This document shows, piece by piece, positions 1-9,700 of a stretch of DNA of 11,044 bases. Position 1 is the first letter of the stretch, and each line of letters starts with the position of its first letter. This DNA is from Ectocarpus siliculosus (taxonomy: Eukaryota; Sar; Phaeophyceae; Ectocarpales; Ectocarpaceae): the NCBI GenBank assembly GCA_000310025.1, contig FN649745.1, forward strand, positions 832,700 through 843,743, in the 5' to 3' direction. The notes below the pieces were generated by a model, which worked only from the letters and a program-made list of their open reading frames with translations, was not told the origin of the DNA and did not search any database. The position numbers and the translations under genes were made by a program.

Positions 1-248
1 GGGTTGGGCCACGGCCCAAACCGGGCCCAGGGGGGTGGGCCAAAACCAGGGCGCCACCGGGGGGGCGGGGGTAAAGTGGGGCGGACCGGTTTCCCCAAAC
101 CAAGGCTTGGAATTACAAAATCAGAGGGGACAGGGCAGGGCAGACCCGAGCAGATTCAGCGGGTTGTTCCTCGGCTTGAAATTCGCGCAACCCCCAAGGG
201 GTGGGAAAGTACGGTCCCCCCCCCCCCTCCCCCCCCCCCCCCACTCAC
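1..248 (-). other. EIF3L: eIF3l intron 2 (partial) with G-tract
   Basis: No exon was found here on either strand. Directly after the exon 2 donor, the intron is almost pure G on the minus strand (C-run 216-242 on the plus strand, broken by one T at 228). Bases 1-115 are rich in GGGCC/GGCCC words and could be low-complexity intron sequence. Confidence 0.6.
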
Positions 249-426
249 CCCCTTGAAGTACGCATCGGTAACGGCCTTGAAGGTGGTGTTGTACAGCGGC
301 TCGAGCTCGTCGACGCGCTTGGCCCTTCGCATCGCATCGTGGAGGTCGAACACGAAGTCCTTCACGCTCTCCGGCAGGAGGAAGTCGAGCGACTGCGTCT
401 CCTCCTTGTTTTGCGGGGTGGACGCC
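249..426 (-). CDS. EIF3L: eIF3l coding exon 2
   Basis: The exon begins after CAACAG (acceptor AG at 428-427) and ends before the donor GTGAGT (248-243). It is 178 bp: one base completing a Thr codon, then 59 codons, ending in phase 0 after YFKG. The acceptor has a poor pyrimidine tract, but it is the only nearby AG that joins exon 1 in phase. The encoded helix-rich block carries the recognisable eIF3l signature. Confidence 0.85.
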
Positions 427-1821
427 CTGTTGCGGCGCGCAACGCACGTCGATATACATTCCCAAAAGGGTTGTATCCATATGGTTCGTTTGTTGCTGTG
501 TGCGCTACGTAGGCTTGGTGTGTTCTCGTTGATTCTGGGTGCTTTGCAAGAAGAATAAACATGCGCCTGTTGCCGTTGCTGTATTTCGACATACATATGC
601 TTGTTTGGTGACGTGATCGTCGTGATCGTCATCACCGTGTACATAGCCTTCATGTAAAAAAAAAAATCGAACCCGTGGTCCGCAGCTCTATGGTTCCCTA
701 ACACGTAGTTTACCACTTACCACACACCCCAGCCCGCCAAGAAATAGAGTTTTCCGTGAGAGGACACACGGTTTGTTTTGGCTGCTCGCAGCATCTCAGT
801 GAAGAGGACAACGAGCCATGAAGAACGTCGCCACGTGTCCAAACAAGCGCTTGCATTCGAAGCGTATGCCATTGGGTGTACTTACAGCATCATCTCGAGC
901 GTTTCATGTGTGTGAGAGAGAGAGTGAATGAGTGAGTGAGCGGGTGCTTCTGTTTCGCTACTTCATGGATAACGGGGGGCTACGAAACACACAACCCAGA
1001 ATGCCCGACAAGCGCAACCTGGCTTTCGGCAAAGAGGGTCGGAATAAAGAAACTCCGGTAGGGCTATGTACATAAACAGCTTGGATAGCGTAAACGCATG
1101 TAGGTAGGAGTCGGGTTCCGGTTGAGGTGCAACGGGATAGGATAATAACGCCTCCAAAACATTCGTCGTTTTCGGTGTTGGTCTAATGGCTGCTTTTCTT
1201 CCCCTGGTCAACTTGAACGACACATGAGCGGCGGAACGTGTCTGCTACAGCAGCCGTGTGCGTGTATCACGCGGCTCGAAGCTGGCGAGGGCGCTTGCGC
1301 CGCTGACATGTGATGAAAGAACTCGGGACAACAGCCACGCGAGCATCTACATTGGTTTGGGCCCCGCAATGTGGGAGTAAACAACATTTGTAGATGTCCC
1401 CGGGCGGCGACATGGAAACATCTGTCAATAGTAGAGATTGGAGGTCAGAGGCGTGGCTGGTGCTCACCTACTTGTAGCTTAATTTTTGCACGAGTGTTGT
1501 GACAGTCGAAGCCAGTCGGCCCCTTCCCCGAGTCTCAGACTTTTGGGGGGATACACCGAAAAACAATCTGACGAGACCGACGAAATAATCGCCGGGCAAA
1601 TTGCAACACATGGTATACTGCTATCGTCGAACAATCATCCGATCACCGTTCTGCATACCGAAATATCATATTCCAGGCGCGCTCGTATGTATGCACCCAG
1701 CCAAAAAAATCTCGGGATAAAGAAACCCCAGCGCCGAGACTCACGTCCATTTGCTGACTCCTCCTCCCCCGCCGCCGCCGCCGCCGCCCCCGTACCCTCC
1801 GTCATCCCCGTAGTCCGACAT
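249..1821 (-). CDS. EIF3L: eukaryotic translation initiation factor 3 subunit L (eIF3l), 5' part, two exons
   Basis: eIF3l is a PCI-domain subunit of the eIF3 complex, which binds the 40S ribosome in the cytosol during translation initiation. The coding parts are 1821-1745 and 426-249, giving 85 codons. The N-terminus starts MSDYGDDGGYGG and runs into 11 consecutive Gly, much as animal eIF3l starts with an acidic, Tyr-rich, disordered tail. Residues 44-84 match the conserved first block of the family: LPESVKDFV, then VDELEPLYNTTF, then TDAYFKG. Human and plant eIF3l have a P-E-x-(I/V)-K-x-F motif, an E-(I/L)-x2-(I/M/L)-Y-x3-(F/W) motif and then R-(F/L)-F-K before a conserved WP. Exon 1 ends with two bases (AC) and exon 2 supplies the third, so the frame is kept. 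An in-frame upstream ATG at 1932 would add 37 residues unlike the family. The PCI domain and the remaining exons lie beyond the left edge. Family recognised from memory. Confidence 0.85.
427..1744 (-). other. EIF3L: eIF3l intron 1
   Basis: This 1318-bp intron has a GTGAGT donor and a CAACAG acceptor. It contains a GT/GA microsatellite at about 906-941 (GTGTGA, AGAGAG, then GAGT repeats) and an A-run at 656-666. The minus-strand open frames at 963-1223 and 1267-1467 show no recognisable domain and are not needed for phase. Confidence 0.7.
1745..1821 (-). CDS. EIF3L: eIF3l coding exon 1 (start codon)
   Basis: The ATG is at 1821-1819, with A at position -3. The exon encodes MSDYGDDGGYGG, more Gly, then VSKW plus two bases of the next codon (25 codons + 2). 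The Gly stretch is a GGC/GGG/GGA run. The donor is GTGAGT at 1744-1739. An earlier GT inside GGAGTCAGC is a poorer donor and would break the phase. The 5' flank on this strand is pyrimidine-rich around 1845-1885. Confidence 0.8.
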
Positions 1822-3331
1822 GCTCTCCTGCTTTGGAACACCTGCAACCCCCCGGGGTGTAGCAAGAAAAAGACGAAACCAAGGGAGTGGCGTTGTGCGT
1901 CGGAACAGATGCTGAGACTGGAGGTCTCCCAATCCGTCTATTTAGAAGTACGTCGCAAGCGCGCGTGGGACAAGGGTCCTTCATCGGCGACCGATCGCAT
2001 CGCTACCCAGCCATCACCTCCCCAAAGAGCAATACGCGTTGTACTCTCCGGGAGATCGATCCCCGGTACGGTACGCGTTTTCCCGCGATTAGGCCCGCTC
2101 CGTTCCCAAGATAGGTCGCGGAGGGAGTATACACTGCTGCTGTGTGCCGCCACCGGTCGTAGTTTGTGTTTAGTACCCCACTCCCGGACCTCTGTACTTG
2201 TGAAACATTTCGCATGTTCCGCTTGTCCCGCCGGAACCGTCCGATGCACGACGTCGAGCGGAAGAGACCGCGAAGAATATGACCGGATGACCGATAGCTG
2301 TGCATTGGTGAAGCAGCTTGGTGGGTGGTAGTAGCAAATTATCGGCACGAGGACAATGCGAGCCAGATTACGAAAAGCACATTGCTCGAGGACGTGATGC
2401 CCGTGCTCTCCGTCGTCGAGAGTCGCGAGACCGTCTTCCCTCCCACAGGCGCCGTGGTGGCCATGGGGGGGGGGTGTTATTATACGTATAACCCCCGGCG
2501 GATGCCTTGTTCTGCGAAGTTATCCATGGAACCAAAGCCGAGCGATCTCGACTACCGCATCGCGTGAGAGCATGCCGTACCAGCTGCAACCCCATCTTGT
2601 CCTTGTGTTTTTGCGTTTGTGTCAATTCCAGAGGGCAATGTGCCAGCAAACACAGGACGCTGTACGCTGGGTGAAGGACGGCGGCGACCTTTTTGAACGT
2701 GTATGACACCGACACCGCAATCGCAAACTCCCTCATAGCATGCATTCATGAACAAATCCAGGAGCAAGATAGGGAAATAGCGAGCCACCAACAACGATGT
2801 CTTCGTCCAGCAATAACTGGTGCGTGTTGCTGCCTCACCAACTCACGAAGGGGTGGTGGTTGACTCCAAGCGTAGAGCACACAAGGACGCAGCAGCGCCC
2901 TTCAAAAAACACTGGAGTACGGGCCCCATTAACATTTTGCACTTCTTCCCTCACCTAACGAATGGTCCAATTGTTAGTCCCTGGAGCACGATCAGCCAAG
3001 ATCTGTTCTCCGGTTCCTTGGGATACTATGACCACTTTTGACCTCGACGCTGAACGTGTGTGTGGACCCAGCTGCCAGCGACATTGCCCGCGTGCCAAAC
3101 CGAGCGATTGCTCGATAGGCTGGGGGGGTAGCTTCCCTGCACGGAGCCCCCTCCAACTGCGTAATCCCGCCGCACTTCTTGTCTCTTCCGCAACTCGCCG
3201 CTACATAGCTACATAGCTGCAGTCTGCTCTGGCATCCGGGAAGCGTTGGTGTTGCTCGGCTGCTGGGTTGTCTTGGCATCCCACCGTGTTTGCTTCTGTC
3301 GTGTGGCTTCAGGATTGGCGAAGGGATCAAC
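1822..3331. promoter_or_regulatory. divergent intergenic / shared promoter region
   Basis: About 1.5 kb separates the start codons of the two head-to-head genes, so both promoters and both 5' UTRs must lie here unless far-upstream non-coding exons exist. No convincing TATA box or other core element could be assigned. Visible structure includes G10 at 2465-2474, the perfect 12-bp palindrome ttatacgtataa at 2480-2491 and a short duplication of ctacatag near 3201-3216. An acceptor-like ttcag at 3307-3311 could end a 5' UTR intron. Long overlapping open frames at 1486-2348 on both strands have no recognisable domains. Confidence 0.5.
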
Positions 3332-3706
3332 ATGAAGCGCGGAATATCTTCGTCGTCAGCAGGCAGGAGCAGCGGCAGAAATGGCGCACGGCAGGAACAA
3401 GACAGAGGCGAGGGCCAAGATGGTGCTCCCACCAGCAACGAGGCGTCCAAGAAAAGCGGTGCTGCTGCTGGTGATGCCGCTGCCGCAGAGGGAGGAAATG
3501 GGGAAGCAGGAGCAGCAGCAGCAGCAGCGCAAGGAGAACGCACCAACTATCTCGTGGGGATGGCGGGCCACAGAACTCTCACCTCGCATGTCCAGGACCT
3601 CAGCAAGGGGAGGAGGTGGATTGATCGGGTCAGGGGGTGGGGAGAGGAGGCCGGCCTCGCCGAACCGTCGGTCAAGCTCGCGCTTGGGTTCCTTGATATA
3701 TTAGGG
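3332..3706 (+). CDS. NELF-B/bromodomain gene, exon 1 (start codon)
   Basis: This exon has 125 codons in phase 0 and ends at GGG before the donor GTGAGT (3707). Residues 1-70 begin MKRGISSSS and are low-complexity, including an Ala run at 61-66 encoded by a GCA run. Residues 71-125 carry the first conserved NELF-B block: a Trp/Glu-rich helix, then AGLAEPSVKLALGFLDILG. The corresponding human stretch ends in LQSALPFLDLHG. Confidence 0.8.
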
Positions 3707-6700
3707 GTGAGTCCCGGCGGTTCGGCGTCTGTGTTTTGACACGCGATCGCCACTTTGAATGCACTACGACGGTGACAAATGTTAATGTTCTGCTGCTATA
3801 GATGCTTTGCATTTTGCTTACGACCGGCGCTTAGTACAAGCTGCCAACGGCCTCTACCTACATTACACATGACTGCTGGAGGTGCCGGTGTTGCTCGTGG
3901 TGTCTGACATAGAAACAAATGATCGTACCCAAGGACGTTGGGACCCATGTTGTTTGCATACACAAGCTTGGCTGGCGGGCTTATTGCTGATGCTGGCATG
4001 CTGCTGCACTCTGAGTTTGATTTTTTACATGCCAGAACCTTGCCCCCCCAGCAGAGAATGAAATGCGGCACTTCGCCATGCCGGCTTACGCAGCGAACGG
4101 CCTACGTACGAAACCTTGGAAGGATAGGACGTGTCTTTAGACGGCAAGGACGATGTTCGCGTATGACATGCTTACACCCGTGTTCGATGCGCACGCACCC
4201 ATTGTCAGCAGAGGGTTTGGCCGCGTGTCCTTGTTCAGGCTGCACGTAGGTTTATTAGGAAAAATAAATACAAGCAGAGAGAGACTAGGCTGTAATACAT
4301 AGACTTGGACTTCGAAACTTCGGGAAGGCTGCTCCAGGTGCTGCTATGCATACACAGACTCTAATCGATGCAAGTTCTCTGGATAAGCCACCCAACCCAC
4401 CTGAGTGCTCTGGACGCTGTATACTGGAGTTCAATCCACACGGACACTCCCTGCTGCTGCCAACCCGCGCATACCCAGGTGAGCCGTGCGTCGGTGTACA
4501 AGCAGCTACTGGAGAATTCCCTGAGGGTCCTCCTGGACCAGATCCCGCACCTCCCGGAGAATGTTTTGCTGGACCTCTTGACCGACTCCTTCAAGTAAGA
4601 AAAAGAGAGTGACGACTTTCCGGTTACCCCTGGGAACCTCCTTCTTGCCTATTCCTATTAAATAGCCACCAAGATGAAGACTAAAAGGGGGAGGTAATAC
4701 CGTGATACGTATCATAGCCGCTGAAAACAGTCCAATGAGTCGCTGTTGAGGGTTCGACCGGTTTAGCGTCCACATGATCGCTAAACCGGGGTGCAGCGGT
4801 GTCACGAGATTTTGGGGTCGCTAAACAGGGCATGTCGCTGAACAGGTCCCTAAACCGGGACCCCAACTAAATTGATTGCTGTGATGGTGGTTTCGTTGAC
4901 GGTGGCGGTGGTGTGGTGGCATCGGTTGATGCTGTGCCTCACTTCGCGACACGTTGGGACCACCAACATTGGCAGTCTGTACAGAATGACCTTCATGTTT
5001 CCCAATGGACATATCTTGGCCCCTGTCGAGACGTGCGTGTCATTCTGCGTCTGGGCTTATGTACCTGCTTATCCGTGTGACTTGACAGTTCGAAGATTGG
5101 TCGCCCGTGCTGTGAACCGCACTATTGTAACTAGCGAAAGAGATATGAACAAAGAATGTCTGTACCCCATCGAATGACGGGAGAGCAACTCAATGCATGT
5201 TAACACGCACACGTCCGACGTTTCAAGCTCCACATCTTCGTTCGGGCCTTGAGCAGTCCGTTTGCCGATCTACCAGACGCCCTAAAGATAAGTATGTAAA
5301 ACGGTAGAATAAGACTGTGCACAGATTTTTTTTTTTTTTGTCGTTCGCTGGGCTCTTCGAGTCAAAAACACGTCACCTGTGTGAGCTGCTCGAGCTTGGA
5401 AAAAACGTCGCTGATGGCAGCTGGCAATTGGTTCACACCAACGCATGCTCTACTTCCATCTTGTGTCACGCCTTGATGGCACTATACTACTCTGATGAGC
5501 CCACTCCGGAGCCATTGCCCTGTGTATATATATATGTGTGTGTGACCGCGGTGTGTTGTTGAAAACGCCGCATGTCACTTGCCATTAGGTTCGCCACGCA
5601 CGCCGATCTTAAGAGCGTGCCTTTGAAGATCATCAGCAGCCTGTCCGCCGTTCCGGAAAGGGTAAGAAAGATAAACAATGAAAATGTTACGACGCTTCGA
5701 ACATTGCCCTACATTTAGCTGTAACCCATGGTATCAGTGGGGGGTAGGGATGAGAGAGTGAGGGCACAACCGCTTGGAGAAAATGCAACCGTTTGAGATT
5801 GTTGAGTGAACGGAGCTCACGTGCTTCCCCGCAAGATGGGATGCGGGTGCGATCGTTTAATGGAGAAAAGCGGGGCGGGGTGAGGATCAATCGACAGGTG
5901 GTAAAAATTCAGTGTCAACCGTACGTTCGCGGTGTGGCGTTTATAGGAGTTGGAAGGGTACTCCGATCCGAAGGGGGGAGCTTGGTCAATGATCCGGCAG
6001 CTGAGAGCGTAGGAGATGAGCGACGCAAATAACGACGCCCCCCAAGCTCCTCGTGGCCGTTGTCCAGCTGGCCACAGCATGCATGTGTTCCAGCCAATTC
6101 GGCTTCGGTCGCTTTTCCCATAACACGAGCTTGACCTCTCTGCTTGTGCTGTTTTGCTTTCTCCTGCGGCATGATTCTCCCTTCCTCCCTCCCTCTCTCC
6201 CTACCCCCCTTCTCTCTCACCCCTTTCTCTCCTCTGCCCCAACCTCGCAACAAGGTCTTGGACAAGATGAACGAGCTGCAGAAGTTACAGCCGGAGCAGT
6301 TCGAGGAGCTGGGGTTGCCCCTCGCCATCAAGCACCTAGCCTGGGAGAAGGATTCCGTCCTCTTCGTGCGCATCGTGTCGCCCCACGCGGACAAGTACCT
6401 CGCCAGCGAGTTCTCGCCCAAGATGGTGCTCTCCTCACAGCAGGTACGTACTGCTGTATGCATCAGTTATGCTTCTTCTGGGCTGTACCCCTGTTGACTC
6501 GGTCTGCTACTACATGTAGGTTGACCATGGTTGTACCAAGTCACTACTGTTGTCTTGTGTTGTCGATATCTCTTCGCAAGCGAGTCGACGAGAGAGGTGC
6601 AAGAGGCGCTGCTTACGCTGTCCGGTTTCGTAAAGGTTTCTTTCAAGGGTATGTAAACATACTTCAAGGGTATGTAAACAAAACACAGCAGTGTAGACGC

Positions 6701-9700
6701 AGCAGCAGCAGCAACAGCAACAACCTGTCGGTACACGCGTCAGACACGTACTAAGCATTTAGTCGGGGCTCCCCTTTGTTGTCGTTTTTGCCTTGTCGTC
6801 ATCGTCGTCGCTAGTTGAGGTTCTACAGGTCCCTCGACACCATCAAGCGGCGGAAACTCATGGGCCCCGAGAGGATCAACGCCCTGGCGGAGTACACGGG
6901 CGGCCGGCCGATCCTTATCGGGTAAGAGGTACAGCAGCAGGGAAACACACGGTGCCTTCGATGGTGTCGACCCCATGCGTTTGGCGGCGAGCGCTCTCTT
7001 TCGCCGAAATTGACGAAGGTGATACGCTGGAAACGGAAGGTCTAGAGGGGCTCAAGGGGAAGAATGTCTGTTGCTTTTGCCCAAGAGAGAATAACAGAAT
7101 CTAACCGAAGAACACCAAGGATGAACAGGGTCTAGATGTGTGCGGAATGTTGAAAGAAGGAACAGGGTTCAATGAGTACCTACATGGACCAATGGATGCA
7201 GGGACAAAGCTGGAGGTCGAGTTTAGGACTGGGGACATTGGCCTTCGAGAACGTAGACGAAGTCTTAGGAAGATGGACGGTGAAGACGACAAGTTCAAAT
7301 GTGAACGCGGCTCCAAGTGCGAAGACCAAGTTCATGTAGTTGCGGAATGTCCGTTGTACAGGAAGGAGACGCAAGTGTACATGACTGAGCTGGGAAAAAT
7401 AAAAGGAAGATACAGGGAGGTGTTTGAGGCATGGAATAGTCAGCAGAAGACGGTAGCTGTACTGGGACATAGGAAGTGGGATGAACAAACGGGAAGTGAT
7501 ATCGATAAGATAGATAGGCTAGGGAAGACATTTTTGAGCCACCTTTGGCCAAGTAAGAAGGAACGATTGGCCATCGGCGATCCATCCATCCTGTGGGAAC
7601 ATTGCTCCGGTCCTCTCGAGGACGGGTGGTCAGTGGTGTAACCCGCTAAGGCATGCAAAACGTAAGAGTACCCCCCTCCCCGCGCGTGCGTCCCCCCTCG
7701 TCGAACAACATAAGTCTGTCTTGGACAGCACAGCAAACGCGAGGATGATGACCAGCTTCTGGTTCATCCTTGTCAAACGTAACCTGGGCCGGCGAAAACC
7801 CGGCAGATCGCTCCGTTCCTGCCTTCTAGGGATGCGAGGCCAATGGTCGATAGCGACTATACCCCCCCCCCTCCGAACAACTTGTAGTAGTAAGGCGGTC
7901 CATGGTCAAACAACGAAAAGAAATGTATTTGACGTGAATATACCCCCCTCCCTTGGAACTACCAAGGCGTCCATGTTCTAACGACCACGGCATGCGTTTG
8001 CATGAGTACACCCCCTTGCGGAAAACACCCTGTGTTTTTTGTGTTTTTTGTGTTTTTTCCTCCCTCCTCCCAGGTTCCTGTGCGACTACATCGCCGAAAG
8101 GTTCTCGCAGGAAAATTCTCTGTCGGAGGCCGGGCTGTGGGCCACACTCCTGACCGACGTCCTCGTCACGGCGAGGGAGCACGCGTACGGTAGCATCGCG
8201 GACCAGTCCGTGGACCGGCTCTGCGCCCTGGCGTCTCGCCTCGACCTGGCCGTGCGAGAGGACGTGTTCAACGACGGCACGGTCAGGGACGTGCAGCGGT
8301 GCGCATTTGCGGTGGCGAAAAAAATGTTGCGTGGCGCTCTCTGCCGTGTAATGACGGCGCGCTGGTGCTGATGTAGTCTACGAGAGAGTAGATAGTCGTT
8401 CGCTGCTGCTTCTCTGCGTGTACAGCACGCGAACGCTCGCGCGTGTTTGGAATGCTTGGCGTGTTTTGCCGAGGTTGTTTGGAGTTGTTGCGGTTGCCGT
8501 GTGTGTGGCGGGAGGCGTTATTTGTGGTGTTCCGGAAGTTACAATATTTCTTCCCGAGTGCTTCGATGGAATTGATTGGCAGGCAAGGGTCTGGTTTGGT
8601 TCACCGATCGATCACATCCTGGTTGCCTCTTCCGATAATTTTTCGCGCGAATCCTCCACCACCACCACCACACCCGCAGCCTGCTTCGCTCGCTGTACAA
8701 GCCCGCCCTGACTGCAACGACAACGGGAACCTGAACACCCAAGCCCTCTCCCATGGCATGTCTCGTAACATCGAAGCGCATACGCAGGTTTTGAATATTT
8801 TTCAAACCGATTGCTGCCTACCCATTTGAGAGTAGTTGGCCTATGGCAACGAAAGGCGTTCGCGTCAGTTGAACCGGTACGGGTAGCAGACGGCGGTGGT
8901 GAGTAGAGAACGGGAACGGTTTTCATGGTGACGAGAACAACGACAACATCCGTGGCATCTATACTGCATGCCTTACCTCCAAGTGGTCGTTTCCTCGAAA
9001 CCCGCAGCCTGTTTCGCTTGGCGACGGGGATCGGGGAAGGCCAGCACGAGCCGGGCATGGTGGAGAGGCGAGAGGCCAAGCAGGAGGAGGCCAAGCAAAA
9101 GGACGGCAGCACGAAGATCCAAAAGGTTTTTAACACTTGACTTTGGGATATGTATATATATATAGTGGACGGGGCGGTTCCGGCAAAGTAGTAACAGCTA
9201 CCACATAAGTAGGATGTAATCTTGCGATCGTGCTCGCCTAAATTTTCGCCTTCGTCCGCTTGGTTTGTTGGTTGGTTGCATTGATGCACGGGATGTGTTT
9301 TTTGTTCTTGTCTGCTGGCGTCGATTTTCTCCCCGTTTTTGCCTTTTTGATGGCTTGCTGATATATGCACGCGCACGCCCTTTCGAGACGGAACGTGGAC
9401 TCTAAAAGAGGACCGGTCCAGCATCGACGGTGATCGAGTATGTAACAATTCCGTAGGTACGTGCCTTGTTGGTACTTGTTGGTTGGTGGCCGCGTATTGC
9501 ACTACGGGGACGGTGCTCCCTTGTGTAGAGTTGGAAATCCAGTGTCAGGATGGTCGAGACTCTGAGTTACAAGCACCTACGAATGCGACGTGTTTGCTGT
9601 CGTCGTTCTTGTTTCAGATTTCCTCGCCCCCCCCCCCCCTCCGGCTCCGTCCTCTCGAGGACGCGTGGCCAATGGTCTAACCGCGTGAGGCATGCAAAAC

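Larger units (their letters stand above)
6922..8073 (+). other. NELF-B/bromodomain gene intron 5
   Basis: GTAAGA donor, CCCAG acceptor, 1152 bp. It is the longest intron of this gene and has evidently grown by insertion: a LINE 3' remnant (about 7105-7641), then a degenerate C-rich repeat (7610-8037), then three gtgtttttt units (8032-8058) that serve as the pyrimidine tract for exon 6. Confidence 0.7.

Noticed and set aside
963-1467. Two minus-strand open frames as possible extra eIF3l exons
   Set aside because: Exons 1 and 2 already join in phase with family-like sequence; these frames show no eIF3l similarity.
1819-1932. Upstream in-frame ATG at 1932 as the eIF3l start
   Set aside because: The added 37 residues are basic and hydrophobic, unlike the acidic Tyr-rich start of the family. 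MSDYGDD at 1821 fits better, though 5' RACE would decide.
1486-2331. 281-codon open frame on the plus strand
   Set aside because: It runs antisense through eIF3l exon 1, has no recognisable domain, and several other frames are open in the same GC-rich stretch.
2992-3546. 184-codon open frame on the minus strand
   Set aside because: It is the shadow of exon 1; its Ala/Pro/Ser runs come from the complement of the low-complexity tail.
5317-5562. Open frame in intron 2 as a possible exon
   Set aside because: It begins in a T14 run and ends in a translated TA/GT microsatellite, and exons 2 and 3 already share a split Lys codon without it.
5915-6463. 182-codon minus-strand open frame
   Set aside because: It is antisense to exon 4 and its Arg/Glu/Gly-rich middle is the complement of the pyrimidine tract.
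8612-9502. 296-codon open frame on the minus strand
   Set aside because: It is antisense to exon 7, contains translated microsatellite (IYIYIS) and CCA repeats, and shows no domain.
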